Below, piece after piece: positions 26,601-38,339 of a DNA stretch of 64,000 nucleotides (its first letter is position 1; each line of letters opens with the position of its first letter). Source of the DNA: Mastigias papua (Eukaryota > Cnidaria > Scyphozoa > Rhizostomeae > Mastigiidae). A program made the translations under genes and the position numbers. The notes beneath the pieces are model-generated. The model was not told the origin of the DNA, made no database searches, and saw only the letters and a program-made list of their open reading frames with translations. The stretch lies in the NCBI GenBank assembly GCA_964019165.1, contig OZ025276.1, forward strand, positions 6,199,840 to 6,263,839. Direction: 5' to 3'.

Positions 26601-29600
26601 AAAGAGGGGCTTAGAGACGGGGGCATCATAGAGCTTTTACGGTATTCAAATTTCACCACAATGCACTTTGACGTCATTAAAGCAACCAACATTTGAAACA
26701 GACATCCCTAACCCTTACCTTTTTAGGTATATCAACTATATTCATAAAATTGATTTCCAAGCATTCACCTTTTAATTTAATGTTTTAGGTATGACTCTAT
26801 AAATGGCAATTTTATTATCTTGACTAGTTCTACCAATTCTTCGGGTTTTCTCAAATTACGTCCTATGCTCTTATGGACGATATGTCAATTGTATTGACAG
26901 TGACAATCGTGATACTCCAACAGACGCCACAATAACAAACCAAATAGCAGAGATTGCGTCACTGAAAGACGAGGTAACCTAACTTGTTCCTCTTGTTATT
27001 TATAGTTTCCACGTGTTAGTTTTGGATGTCAAATTGTATATCGTGTCTTCAGTTAGTGCTATTTCCTATTAGACTTTTAAGTTCTTTTCGTCAACTGATG
27101 ACCCACAGTTTAACTGACGATATCTTGTCATCAGCGTAACTGTCAGCTGAGCTTTCAGTGCTTCTTGCAGCAATTACTCATTTCACACACACATTTTTTT
27201 ATGAGTTACTCTGGCTGGACAACTCTGGGTCTGGTTGGGAAAATGTCCTCTTGGCTCAAAATTATTAAGCAGGGGTTGCAATAAGAATATCCTGGTATGC
27301 TTTTTTTTGACAAAATAAATAATCAGGGGGGGGGACATCTATTCCGGACTAGAGAGTACATATATAATCTCTCTACTACTGCTTGAAGCATTTGAAGGTG
27401 CTTTTTGAATATCTGATGTGCATGACATTTTTGCACAATGTTACAGTCATTAGGTCCAGCATATTGTTCAATGTGACTTAATTGCTCAGCAACGTTTGCT
27501 GTAATTGCAGCGAATATTTTGAGACATCCTTGCTAGTTTTTAATTTTGTCTTGTTGCGTAAAGTATTCTACCTCGTTGCATAGTTCTTCGGAAGTTGCAG
27601 TTCTGCCAATCTCAGGTTCATCTACGCTATCTTCCTTGTCGTGTAAATATATATGCAGAATAGCCTAGAATTCTGTATATATGACGAATCAAGTCATAAT
27701 CCATGACACTTACCGTATTTCCTTGAATAGGTGCCCTCACTCTAATGAGCACTTCATATGGTTATGGTGCCTCTCGTTGAACTTTAATTGTTGAGTAAGT
27801 TCCCCCTTGAATAGGCACCCAACCGCCACAGACAAGTAAATTGGCAGAGATTGTTTAGTAACTCTTTAGCTCAAATATTGCTTTCTACAACAATTTAAGT
27901 GGCAGACGCATATCCTGCTGTTCATCTCTTGCACCTCAACAAATGATAATAAGAAGGATAAGAAGTATGTGCAAATATTTCAACTGGATAAGCACTTCGA
28001 CTGCTTAAAGCTGTTATAAACGTGAATACAGTGAAGTAAAATGAGATAACAGATAGAAAGTATCCGGCATAAGAGGCGTTTATCAAATGTCAAAAGAAAG
28101 ATACTTGTAATAGTTTTCTAAAAAAATTTAAAAATCTTGTCTTTTGAAACTACGACGTTCTAAGGGAAAACATCAAGGACTTCGAAATAGCTTTGCATAA
28201 ACTACGGTCTTCCAAAGGAAGCACATTAAAGATTTTGCGCCATTGAAATGAAGAACATTTCTTCAATAGTCTGTTTTAATCTTTGGTACTGTTGTGATCT
28301 TTGGTTTCTTGCACGTGCTCTTTTGATGCGGAGAGCGAACAGTGTTCTTTGAAAGAACCATTAGCTCCTCCATCAAGGCAAGATTTCATAAACAGACAGG
28401 CTCCTTTCTTCTGTACATTGCTAACAGATCGAATCGCTATCAGATCGAATCGCTAACAGATCGAATTGCTATCAGATCGAATCGCTAACAGATCGAATCG
28501 CTAACAGATCGAATCGCTAACAGATCGAATTGCTATCAGATCGGTTGGTATACGCTGGCAGCACCATACTTTGGTAAATCGATTTGTCAACATCAACACC
28601 AATGAAGTATCTTACTTTCGCTAGCAGGTTCAGACGTCTTGACGCTTTCTTGTAACATTATTAAAGAACGGATCATAGGGCAAGCAAGATCGTCCTTTCA
28701 TTTAAGTGTTTTGGAATCAGTTTACATAAAGACTCAGAACCCAGTCTTGTGTAAACTAAAAGAGTTCATTTTCTCACTTGGACTCTTCAAGTAAACAATG
28801 GTGAATAGGTGCCAAGTGGCCAATTATACGGCTAGCTGGACACATTATTCATCATATCACGTGTATCCGCATCTGGCTATATATTTCCGTTCACCTTTCG
28901 GTCGCTATCCGACGTTTCATACTCTGACGAGTGTCGGACGAAGAAAAGCTTTTCAGTATGTCTAACACATGGTACCGCTTTTTCGTGCTGTAGTGAATAT
29001 CAAAGAATGGTGTCATTTTAAGGGAGCAACTAATAGTTACCCCTTGGTATTTGTATTTTTTGGTTACAGATGTCTTTGATTTATTGGCACACGCCTCGAA
29101 GTCCTTGATGTTTTACATGACTTTTCTGGAAGTCCGAAATAGTAAAGCCTCAATTTTGTCCTGTTTTAGTTTCATAAGGAGCTTATTTTACTTCGACCAC
29201 CTGGAAATTGAAGACAGATCAAATTTTATTTCTCTTATCTTACATTTGTTGTTCTTACACTTTTTTTGTTAAGACTCTCCAACTTATCCATTTTCTCCAT
29301 ATGTCATCTGAATAGGATATGGAAGCAAGAAATTGTCTTTGTTATTTTTAGTAAGTGGATAAGGAGGGAGAATAGTTCAATTGCAACATGCCCAACCCAT
29401 AGCTAAGTATTGACATCCATGGGTTTAAAGGTTCCTACTGCAAAGTGATCATGTTCTATGCCTCACCTCTCTTGTCTTTTTGCAAATAATCTCTTGTTTA
29501 TCCAAGAAGGTAGTGCAATTAGCGACTTCTATATTTTCTCATTACTTTTGAACTTTTAAGCAGATGCCCGTTGAAGGAGCGCCCCTTACAGCTGGCCTTT

Positions 29601-32600
29601 TCATATAGATTTTTACGCGTGTCACTTCTCAAAATCAAGAATTTAAACTGGGCTGCATATTTGCAAGAGTTAGCAGCCTCGTGTCAACACAAACTCTAAA
29701 GCGGTGGTTAGTGTTTGTACTTCAACTTTGCTTCAATTAGTACTGGAAAATGTATGAAAAACACAATAGAAGTATCACATTTCTGGGCCACTTAGGGATT
29801 GCGCCCGGGTTGCATGTGGACCACGGGTAATCATTTGAATTGGCTAGGCCTACAAGGGAAAATAATGCTGAATAAACGTCCCGGGTGCCTTTTCAAGGAC
29901 ATGCGGTATCTTTTGTCTCTAAAACATTTAGTAATTGTGAAGTAAATTTTCTTATCAAATGTTTAGATTTATGATTTACGATATGCTTTAGTTTATTTAT
30001 TTACAATTGACAACAAGCTGATAGAATGCGGTGTTTAGATTAAGAAGATACTGCTTATTATAGGCGAATACAATTGATCAAAAAGTAATCATGATATTTA
30101 TGTAGAATTTATTCATGAAACTTAGTCTGGCCTGATAAGTTTTACACAGCTTAGAGTTGTTTTCCTATTTTTTCATACATTTTGCAGCAAAGGATTGGAA
30201 GATGACCGTGATAATCACAGGAATGTATTTTTAGTAGAATTCGACCTCCACATACATTTTGCCTAGCCATTTATTCCAATTGTTTGTTGGAATATTGTGT
30301 ATGCGATCATTGTACATCTGAAGGCACAGCTTACAAAAGATATTGTTATCACCTAGGTTGCAGCATTGAAGAAACAAATCCAGCAAAAGGACAGACTAAT
30401 AATTGAAAAAGATAAAAAGGTTTGCTCTTATCGCCTATCCTTGATTTACCCTGTGTACTCTTGTCAAAGACATAAAATCGAAGACACTAGTTGATACCCT
30501 TGCAGTAAATAGCCCGCGTATGAGAACCAGAATTTTCCACTTTAGCCTACATGTGTTCTTATGTAAAATAGGTTCTTATATTTTCATATCAGTTTCATCT
30601 GAATATACTATATAGCATGAATATAATATATTTAAGCTTGAAAGACAATAAGTTCTATCAAGTTACTTTTAAATAGCTGATGATCTTTATCCAGCAGTTT
30701 CTACCAATACGCTTTTACAGCAACCTCTCTGATGTAGACATAGTTCAAAAGTTTTAGCCTAAATAGGTTCTTATGTGCAGGAAGTTTGAGGTGAAAATTT
30801 TAGCCTATCAGTTTCTTAAAACCCTGTTTCTTTTTCGCGGATTATTTCTGTATCTGCTACCCACAATGAGAGCCTTAGGTATTTGATGTTGCAGAGGAGT
30901 ACATTTTAAGTGCCTTTGCTCTATTACATGCATCAATAATTGTTTTGCTCTTCCCCTGTCCCTTCAAGCTATGTGTCATATATATCATACATAGTACGTG
31001 CAAATATCGAAGTACAGATTGCTTGATTTCTGTGTAATGCTTTACATCTAAGTAGAGCATTTATTAAGCTCAAGTTGTTGTCGCTGTTTAACGTTAGTGG
31101 TATGAAAGACACCTCATTAATATCTGAGCGAAACGTAAATCTTAAATTAAAATTTATTCCAGGGATGACGCAACGTGCTTAATATAAAGGAACGTATTGA
31201 TATTATTGCTGAGCATCATATATTTGTCTATTTATTTGCTCTTCTGATCTAGTCTAATTTAATTTACTGATCTCATTTTCCATGTTGAAATTGAGGCATA
31301 TGACTGAAGCCCCGGTCAGAAGAATGCAACATTTTACCGAGCAGCACACGATTTGCACACTGCTGCTCGCCCTTGCTCAGTGCTGCTCGTGTAGAATAGT
31401 CCATCGAACTAAACATTTCGGCCAAGATTTTTTGATTTTATGGGTGCCTGCGCGGCGCTCCATAAGAATTGAAACTTTCGCGCCAAATTTATTGTAAACA
31501 GAATGCCTACTTTTGACTAAAGTGGTGAATTTCCTTTATGCAATGAAACGAAAAGCAGAGCATGATTCAAACTCTTCATGGATTCCTGCCTAAAGCCTAG
31601 CATCGTCTTGATTTTCCCTTCCTTCAACCCTAAAGTCCTTTGGTGTTTGCATTCAAAATATTTTAGCTGGATATTCGCTTCTGAGAGCGAATACCAACAA
31701 TGAACTTCAGAAATTTGCAAAATAATGCGAGAAAAGTCAATACCACGTGAAGACTGTGAATGCGGGAGTTTAAGTACTTGTACAACATGTTTGATCGCCA
31801 CCAAACAGCGCAGAGCAGCACCGAGCAGCACCAAGCAGTACCGAGCAGTACTGAGCAGCACCGAGCATGGTCAAACAAGTGGCCAAACCAACACAACATT
31901 TCGTCGAGCGACAATGTTGTGCGCTGCTCGGTGAAATGTTGCATTCGTTTGACCGGGGCTTGAAATCTGTCGATGAGCAATGTGTATGTTCTTTGCAAGC
32001 ACTCTATAAAGTTTTGCTAGACTGCAATGATGTTCGTCTTATTTGCTGTAGATACATAACCTTGAAGCTGCTAAATGGGAACATGGGAAGGAGCTACGCG
32101 AGAAAACACAGAAGCTGGAAAAGGAGTTCATGGATATAATAACTAATTTAAGAGTACGTGATTGTTTATCCACACTGTACTTGTCTTAGTCATGCTTAGA
32201 TGAATATATAGATGTGCAGCAGTGTGCAATCCTAGAAGGTTTCATGCGAACAGCCATAACGACTCGATTAAGCCCTCAGAGACTTATTTGTCAGAAACGA
32301 TTTTGCGGCTGCAGACTTATTGGAGGGGGAGGGGAGCTTATTCAAGGGGAAATTTATTCTTTCAGAGGATTGCGAATGGCAGAAGTAGATCCGTTCTACA
32401 AGATTTTCTTCATTGGTATTAAATCCAAAAACTGGGATTTGATCAAGTTTCTTTGGTTCTTTGATCATTACAAGTATAAATTTTCATCAGCGTGGCAGTT
32501 TGCCAAAATCATAAACTTCAAATTTTTCAGAAGAGTGTAATATTCTTGAAATTTATTCGTTGCTTAGTATTGGGAAGAATTCCCAATGAGATTGTTTAGT

Positions 32601-33817
32601 TTAATGTTTGAGTACGTTGTGTCACAAAGAGCTGTATTTTTGGATTGTTCTTAGTGCAAGCTGCAATGAAAATCTTTCGAATTAATCTACATGGCGTTTG
32701 CCATGTCTTTTTCATGTGCAATGAAAATTGCCGTTTTGCCTCGTTATTTTGTAATCATATGTAACAGTGTGTTTGCCATAGGATTCTTTTATTACATTAT
32801 CTAAAGCAGGGTATAAAACTCACTTTGTTCCGAAGGCCTCATAAGACATAGTTTGATCTTACACGTGCCAGATAAGGTTAAGAGCCTTTAAGGTGTCAAA
32901 GAAAGATGAATGTAGCTAAACTTCTTGAAGAAATTGACATACCCTCAATAAAAGCTAAAGAGGCATCTTTCAACTATAATTTTAGCAAATAGTGTAGTGC
33001 TTAGGCGCAAATTCTGGGAAATCTACGACAAGAAATAGAAAGAAAATAGAATTTCTTAGATAAAATGTGGGCTTAGCTTCCCCCCCCCCCCCCCCAGTGG
33101 CCCTGTACTTGATGCATCAATCTAAAGTGGCATTCATTTGAATCAGCTAGTCTTGGAATGTCAGTTAAGTTGCAATGTGCACGGTTTGAGCGCATCTTTG
33201 TTGTACCATTGTTCATTATGGAGAAAAACTTACTCACATTTGTGGGTAGTCCTAAACCTACAAAAGAATCTACAGCCAGTGCTGTTATTTGGGCATCCTT
33301 GTAAAATATACTAAGAAAATATATCCAATTTCAGAAGCTATAGTTCACGCTTTCTTCATTCTCAGAACTTGTGGGTCCACAAGAGTGGGGACTGAATTGA
33401 ACCATTGTCATTCTTTGATGCAGTATATTGTGATATCTTTGCATTTTGTCTAGGAAATATTCTCTTAGGCAATGAAAGATATGACATATAACGTATGCTA
33501 GATTTGTGTCCGTAAATAGCTTATAAGCTAAATATTTTAAAATTTTATTAAAGATTTTGCTTTTGATTTGATTTAATTTGTTGTAAGCGACATATAACTA
33601 GTTTGTTTGCAAATATATCTTGTAAGTCAGCATACAAGACTATTAACATTGGACGTATTTTTGTAATGAGCAAAGGTACATATAGTTATACAAAATGCTT
33701 GATGCTGCTGTTTAACATGTTATGTGACTTCTTTTTCAGAATGAGAATAGGACGTTAAAAAAGCAACTATCACAAGCAACAAGACCTTCAAAGAAATTAG
33801 ATCCAAATCAGACATAA
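11682..33817 (+). CDS. FAM76: FAM76 family protein, ten exons
   Basis: Exons: 11682-11774, 15106-15170, 17091-17151, 17791-17946, 20747-20874, 24379-24510, 26901-26973, 30357-30419, 32052-32153, 33740-33817. All introns are GT-AG, all phases fit, and the product is 316 residues (human FAM76A/B are about 307/339). The start MASASNALFACTNC and blocks SCQYCHIRAAF, KKYGSPVVCEQC and VDGKILCFLCT match FAM76 closely. Eight CxxC pairs (11/14, 30/33, 42/45, 61/64, 77/80, 91/94, 107/110, 132/135) suggest zinc-binding ribbons. A basic stretch with scattered His follows (about 140-168), where FAM76B has its poly-His tract, then a variable Ser/Asn linker, then a C-terminal coiled coil from about residue 225 (SLKDEVAALKKQIQQKD...). 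Vertebrate FAM76B is a nuclear-speckle protein linked to NF-kappaB signalling; any such role here is inferred. Introns hold LINE remnants and MITEs; the coding exons look undamaged. Confidence 0.95.
12470..13885 (-). pseudogene. LINE fragment in FAM76 intron 1
   Basis: On the minus strand, 13537-13220 reads an RT core (GPFLFTLYMNDF, then a ruined YADD box, then NKLSLNIAKCKYMFIG), and 13157-12777 reads the LINE C-terminal region (LCALQKIQKRAFYLI...). Upstream traces reach about 13880. The 3' end near 12470-12500 is an AT-rich tail of ATGAAA-like repeats. Several frames and stops mark it as dead. Confidence 0.8.
13889..14962. mobile_element. Non-autonomous TIR element with YY1-like ends
   Basis: The ends are CACTTACGTTCGAAAAGTAT (13889 on) and its exact inverse ending at 14962. 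The TIR continues with TTCACCACC and AAAATGGCGGC, about 50 bp in all. GGATA flanks both sides (13882-13886 and 14962-14966), compatible with a worn 8-9 bp target duplication. The 1,074-bp interior has no transposase. AAAATGGCGGC in each TIR is the consensus YY1/Pho site. Confidence 0.85.
15406..15560 (-). repeat. LINE 3' end with (ATCAA)n tail
   Basis: Tandem TTTGA units at 15406-15427 are followed by AATTGCTGTTTTTCAAGGGGC, a layout like the minus-strand LINE tail at 62223 (simple repeat, then a GGGCC-containing block). Probably a 5'-truncated LINE. Confidence 0.45.
15561..17090. other. FAM76 intron 1 end and intron 2
   Basis: Apart from the exon at 15106-15170 just upstream, I see only AT-rich intron DNA here. 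C-rich runs and GGGGGCACTTATTACTTTT-like words near 16396-16740 resemble MITE termini, but I could not define ends. Confidence 0.4.
17947..20746. other. FAM76 intron 4
   Basis: 2.8-kb intron with no clear gene. It contains a 129-codon antisense open frame (20666-20277) without recognised domains, minus-strand frames at 18589-19112 that may be a worn retroelement, and a small CpG-containing repeat at 19754. Confidence 0.45.
19754..19783. repeat. Three 10-bp CCGGTACGA repeats
   Basis: TCCGGTACGA, TCCGGTACGA and ACCGGTACGA in tandem. CpG-rich in AT-rich surroundings. Confidence 0.8.
20875..23289. other. FAM76 intron 5, left part
   Basis: No gene or clear repeat seen in this AT-rich 2.4 kb. Confidence 0.45.
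23290..24200 (-). pseudogene. LINE C-terminal fragment in FAM76 intron 5
   Basis: On the minus strand an ADDT box (near 24140), then NVPKSKSMLIGT (24061 downward) and a KITHIEVEVANSLDWKEHI block (usually ITYLGVxxD...LxWxxHI) mark the end of a non-LTR RT. A sequence matching 'CFERHSRRQKVFRNNLERG'-type LINE ends may continue downstream but is too worn to read with confidence. Confidence 0.7.
25160..26110 (-). pseudogene. LINE fragment in FAM76 intron 6
   Basis: Minus-strand frames read an RT segment NPDKLQLMFIGL and AKLLGVTIDSKLNF (26057-25875), and a LINE C-terminus LWNALPDKINSAKDYRQFRNRM (25444-25160) ending in a CxxC-like pair. The intervening region has stops and shifts. Confidence 0.75.
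26326..26417. repeat. 23-bp tandem repeat, four exact copies
   Basis: Unit ATGTTGAAGTGCCCTAGAGA plus CAT repeated at 26326, 26349, 26372 and 26395 with no differences. It adjoins a 95-codon minus-strand open frame that starts inside the first unit. Confidence 0.95.
26974..28420. other. FAM76 intron 7, left part
   Basis: No gene seen. A sequence beginning ACCGTATTTCCTTGAATAGG (about 27714), with GAATAGGCACCC nearby, looks like one end of a MITE; GAATAGGTGCCA near 28802 may relate to it, but no clean inverted pair is visible. Confidence 0.35.
28421..28542. repeat. 16-bp tandem repeat, about eight copies
   Basis: Units of the form CTAACAGATCGAATCG with C/T and A/T variants (GAATTG, CTATCAG). 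Alternating variants suggest growth by a higher-order two-unit step. Lies in FAM76 intron 7. Confidence 0.92.
28935..29275 (-). pseudogene. LINE remnant in FAM76 intron 7
   Basis: The minus strand reads MKLKQDKIEALLFRTSRKV, a stop, then TKKYKYQGVTISCSLKMTPF. This is the region after the YADD box in a LINE RT and resembles the copy at 50840-51060. Confidence 0.65.
30504..30850 (+). mobile_element. MITE family 1, copy 1 (FAM76 intron 8)
   Basis: Starts CAGTAAATAGCCCGCGTATG and ends with the inverse of CAGAAATAATCCGCGAAAAA. Interior words (AGCCTA...GTTCTTATGT, ACCAATACGCTTTTACAG) match, inverted, the copy at 57541-57925. Contains no open frame of note. Confidence 0.75.
31308..31960. mobile_element. 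TIR element with TGA target duplication and 10-bp repeats
   Basis: Ends AGCCCCGGTCAGAAGAATGC (31308) and the inverse of AGCCCCGGTCAAACGAATGC (to 31960), with TIR similarity over about 45 bp including ACCGAGCAGC. Direct repeats TGA flank it (31305-31307 and 31961-31963). About six variants of CGAGCAGCAC stand in tandem at 31808-31867, and inverted GCTGCTCG words lie near the left end. No transposase. It is in FAM76 intron 8. Confidence 0.8.
32154..33739. other. FAM76 intron 9
   Basis: No gene seen. Contains a run of about 17 C at 33080-33096. Confidence 0.45.
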
Positions 33818-35273
33818 TCACGCATCATCAGACAGACCGGCCTTGTTGTTTTTATGAAATAGTCTGGCGTGTGATCAGTCAGTCAGTTTGTTTTTATATT
33901 TAGAGGTAGTCTATCTTTAGTAAATTTTTGCATTTTTACATATCATTGTAAATTCTTTCAGATATATGTAAGTAGCAGTTTTTATTAATCATTTTATCCT
34001 CATATGGCTAAAATTTTTCTCATAGTGAGATGTATATATTGGAAAAGGTTATTCACAAAAAATGACATTTTTCCGTTTGCTGTATTATGCAAAAGTCCGA
34101 TATTGAAAAGTCTTGCACTACTTGCATATTAGCGACCAGGGTGCTTATAAGCCTTCGTTGGTTTATTTGTGCCTGGCTGGTTTGTTTATTACCATTTTCC
34201 TGTGAAATTTCATCTTTAGATTTATTCCAGACGTTCAAGGTTAACATATTGACTTAGTGAAAAACTTTAGAGTTACGTTATGATATATAAAATACGAAAT
34301 AGTTAGCTTTGATAACTTAAAGACTTCATCATTAGGAGAATTTAGAAATAACTTTCCACATATTTTTCATGTAAGTTTGTGGTTATATTTGGTAAAATGC
34401 TACCATCAACTTTAACTAAGAATTCACATTATTTGCAATTCCAACGGTTTTGACGCATTTATGTCGTGTTGCAACCGAATTTTATGTCAGTTCTGCATGA
34501 ATTCAACTTTATTCCATGTTTTAATTGCATGTATTGTATCACTTTACTTAGAATGTGTCGTCAAAACTAATGCTTGAATGAGATTTAAGCAAGATTTACT
34601 ATGATACATATTACGATTGCTATCTCTGAGATAGGAAAGTTAATATCTGCTCAGCAATATATCGTGTGTGTAGACCTAAGTATCTGCCCATCATAGTGCT
34701 ATTCATTACCATAACAATGCAAGTGTATTTTATAGTAAGAGTTATATACACGACTTTGTGCTTCTTTGCCTACGGACTGTAGACCTAAAACTGTGTTCCA
34801 TATAAACAATAAGCAATATGCCTCTTTAGCTGAAAAGGTGGAAATGAGAAACTATCTGCTCAAGCTGCTACCTACAATAATCGTCAAAAGTCCTGGGACA
34901 CTGCACTTTTTGTCTTCTATATTCTACAATGAAGTTTCATCCCCTTCTCCACCCCCCCCCCCCCAAAAAAAACAAAAGAATTGTTGGTTTTTTGGAGAAG
35001 TGCATGCAATGAAAGGAAGATTTCACGTGCACGCCAACCACAATTGTCCGGTAGAGGAACCGTTCCTTTTTCTAGAGGGGAGAGAGGTGCCCGTATGTTA
35101 CAACGATAACAGAATGTAGAGGAATATGTTTTTTTGTTATTTTTTCTAAGCGTACCTAGGACATTTGAGGAGTATTGCAAATTTTTGGAAATTCATTGTG
35201 GTAGAAAAACATCAAATTGTTTTTTATTTTCAATAGTTAAATCTAACATTACATAGTATCGTTGTCATCAGCA
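33818..35273. other. FAM76 3' flank
   Basis: Presumed 3' UTR and intergenic DNA. No convincing AATAAA is found close to the stop. A C/A homopolymer tract lies at 34953-34977. Confidence 0.4.
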
Positions 35274-35433
35274 ATGTATTCGATTGTCAACAAAATATGG
35301 TTCATATACCTCTTTTTCGCTCTCATTCCTCTCATCTCCCACCGACGCCTGATAAGAACAGAATCTCGATCAGAAATTGAAGTTGGAATAGCAAAGATGA
35401 TATGTGATGATGATCCCATGTTTACAAAGTCAG
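35274..35433 (+). CDS. Candidate first exon encoding a signal peptide
   Basis: The ATG at 35274 opens 53 codons plus one base, ending at a donor-like CAG|GTATTT (35434). The first 27 residues have a hydrophobic core (IWFIYLFFALIPLI) followed by basic residues, as in a signal peptide or a single membrane anchor. The rest is polar (TESRSEIEVGIAKMICDDDP). No matching downstream exon is secure; the open frame at 37953-38339 is one possibility but the link is unproven. Could be a chance frame. Confidence 0.33.
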
Positions 35434-36289
35434 GTATTTGCTATGAGTTGCTTTTGTTGATTTACTTATGAGCTTTCTCTGTCCAGATTAATTCCTTTTA
35501 GGATTTTAAGAAGTTGCTCGTGATATAACCAGAAGCTTCATTATCCAAAGATAAGAAAGTAAAGATGCTGCAACTTTCTTAACCATTATACTTTCGACTG
35601 TATAAACAAACAGTCGTTGACAGTGGCAACCTTCATGTGCTACTTGTTTCATTTGTAAAGGCGAGGAGTGATCGTGTTCCCAATTTCAGCTAATTGTTTT
35701 TGTTACTTATGGCTTTTTGTTGTAGTTCGTTTTTATTTAGACAGTTAGTCCGTGCATTATGTTTAAAAGAGCATTTAAGTTCACCTGTTCATCTTCAGCT
35801 TCCCGAGCAGATAATTTGGTGCATGATTTAGACACAGAGTAAATATCACATTGACGATGCCTGATTATTCTCCCATTCGAATGCATACTTTCTAAGAAGG
35901 TTTAGGCTCTTTTTGTTTCTAATTTACCACAATGAAGCTTCAGGCGATATTGTTTATAATCAGAGATGAGCAACATTTTATCTTAGTATCTTGAAGACAC
36001 TTCATAGATATCCAAAAATGTCACAGTAGCTTGCAATACGAGAATCAAACCACGCGTAAAAATTCCAAGATACTTGAGTGAATTTTAAATCAATGAAGAC
36101 AGTGGACGTGAACGCTGCCATCTAGTGATGCCAAGTAATGGTACGGCGGCCAGAACCTAGAAAGGGCATCTTGAGTGGTCAAGTGCATTACTGGCAGGAA
36201 AGTAGGGCATGCTACTCGTGGTTCAGAAACGTGATGGCCTAAGCATTCAATAAGGACGGCTAATGCAGCGTTCAGTAATAGTAAGTTTG

Positions 36290-37810
36290 CTTGAAGTCAT
36301 AAATACTTTTAGAGAGGTCCATCACAATCCTATCAAGAGTGTCCTTGAATATCATCACACCCCTAACTCGCTCCAACTTCTTATTGCCAATCACTACGCT
36401 GACTTCCATTAATATATGATTTCAGACAGTTTTCAATGCCTGCTATTCCCTTTAGACGTGGTGTGCTTCAAGACGATTGTCTCAGCTTCCTTATATTTGA
36501 TCTGTGCTTTTATACCTTCATCCAATGCATTGAACAGGAAGAGTATAACCAGTTCAGTTTCTCTCCTCATGATGAAAACGAGCGCTTATTTCATCCCGTT
36601 CATTGCTTTCAATTTGCAGATGACGCGGCTGAACTTACTGCTAATGAGAGGGAAAATCAATTATTACTAAATTGTTCCTCGAGATGGTGTCAATGGGCCG
36701 GTATGGTAATTCGTGTGGACAAATGTACTACCTTTGGGATTAAGATGTTTTCTACCAGCTCACTTCAGTTTCAACCTAATCTGTTGATCAATTCAGAACT
36801 CACTCCTCCTGTAAAACAAGGCGAATCATTCAGATATCTAGGAAGCTACTTCAACTTTGATATCGACAACAAGGGCCATAAAAATCTTTTAAATCAAGTC
36901 TTCAAACCATGCTTAAACCTACTGACAACCGATTGATGCCTCAACTTTAGGTAAAATATAGATTTGTGGAAACCTGGATAACATAACAAAGTATGTTCGC
37001 CAATGTCTTGATCTTCCAATTTCTCCAACATTAAGTTCTATTATTCCTTCACGTAATCATTTTGGACAAGCTTTTCTGTTACCTTCTATAAAATTTCTCA
37101 AATGTCAAACAACACTACGGTCTTCTTTGAAGTCGTCATGTAATGAAACAATAGCCAATTTTTGGAGAAATGCCAACTGTGGGGTAAATATTCAATGCGA
37201 TATTTACTCAAACACAAAACAGGCTTTGAAATCCATTCATGCTGAACACACCAGTAGACTTCAGTTAAAGTCACAGGGGTTCATTATATAATTCCTCCTT
37301 GAGCACTCCCTACAAAAGCTCACTTCGCTGTAGTCTAAGGTGCAAAGCAAACTACCTGCGAATATCTTCAACTTTTCCTTCAAGTATCTAAACAACACGC
37401 TTGCTGCTAGAAAGAACGTCTCTCTATGGAACCTTTCAGCTACGTCTGATTGTTCTGTTTGTCTTCAGCCTGAGTCACTCCTTCATATTGTTGCTGCTTG
37501 CAATACCTTCCTAACTGAAGGGCGTTTCACATGGAGACAACTCTGCTTTAAAATTTCTGGATGAGTCGCTGCAGACTATATAGTATGCAAAACTATATGT
37601 TGATCTTCCTGGCTACCTTTCTCCCTGCATCGTTACTGGCAATAATCTTCGCCCTGATATCCTTCTGTCTACAGCTGACATTATCCTATGAAAAAAGATA
37701 AGTGCAGCTGGTTTCTGTCCTATCGGAAAATTCTTTAGCACATGATGTAATCTATACTCAGAAGGTGGCCTTCTTCTGGGCAGCTACAAAAGTAGTGTGA
37801 TATAGAATTT
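36290..37810 (+). pseudogene. LINE fragment with C-terminal zinc knuckle
   Basis: Frame 36436-36936 holds RGVLQDDCLS (RT motif GVxQGDCLSP), FQFADDAAELTANE (YADD-type box near 36612) and VDKCTTFGIK. Frame 37340-37564 holds NVSLWNLSATSDCSVCLQPE with a C-x2-C-x7-H-x4-C knuckle (37451-37503). A C-terminal knuckle of this kind is typical of site-specific or R2/NeSL-like LINEs, so the family differs from the others here. Frameshifts between blocks show decay. Confidence 0.75.
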
Positions 37811-37952
37811 GGAGCTCGGAGATCTTTCAATAAAAGTGAACTTTGACCTGATTATCATTTGCAATAAAGTTGTCATTGTTATGTGTATAGTATAAGAACT
37901 CTGGAATTTGCTTTCTTTTACGATTTCGTTCTCAATTCTCTGACCTCCAATA

Positions 37953-38339
37953 TTGAATTCTTCTTACGCTTTACTTCTCAAACCCCAAATATTGACACGG
38001 ATCCCGTATAGAGAAGTAAGGACACCCGCCCTGGGGTTCATGTTTGGTGCTAAAATAGGACTGCATAAGTCACATTCACAAAAGGATGGGAAACGATTTA
38101 TTAAAGGAATGCAGTGGGTTTCAAAGACGGCAGATGGTTCTAGTGTAGGAGGAAAAGGATGGCTCACTGATTTGGTTATAGATTCTTCACACAACAATTA
38201 TGGTTTTGCCATAAGATCAATATTCAGAAAATGCAGGATGCTGTCTGGGCAATTTATTATCATACCATACTTGGTAGGAATTCCTTGTTGTTTTTTACTT
38301 CTTTTTGAGGAGGCTGTTATATCGAGCTTTTTCAGCTAA
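37953..38339 (+). other. Open frame of unknown nature
   Basis: About 128 open codons, the first of which is TTG, with first ATG near 38040 (MFGAKIGLHKSHSQKDGKRF...). The composition is protein-like (QWVSKTADGSSVGGKGWLTD), but I recognise no domain. It follows the LINE directly and may be transposon-derived or an exon. Confidence 0.25.

Larger units (their letters stand above)
24972..26644. mobile_element. Probable TIR element in FAM76 intron 6
   Basis: Left end TACTGTAACAGCTCTATTAA (24972) and inverted right end TACCGTAAAAGCTCTATGAT (ending 26644) match at most positions. Both are followed inward by GGGGGCTTA-type words. Inside lie a minus-strand LINE fragment and a 23-bp tandem repeat, so this is either a composite or two unrelated MITE ends. 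Confidence 0.45.

Noticed and set aside
28421..28542. CRISPR-like array
   Set aside because: Repeats are adjacent 16-bp units without unique spacers, in an animal intron.
33080..33096. Long C tract as a functional element
   Set aside because: Homopolymer runs of C or G also occur at 16657, 34953, 44341 and 60178; simple slippage explains them.
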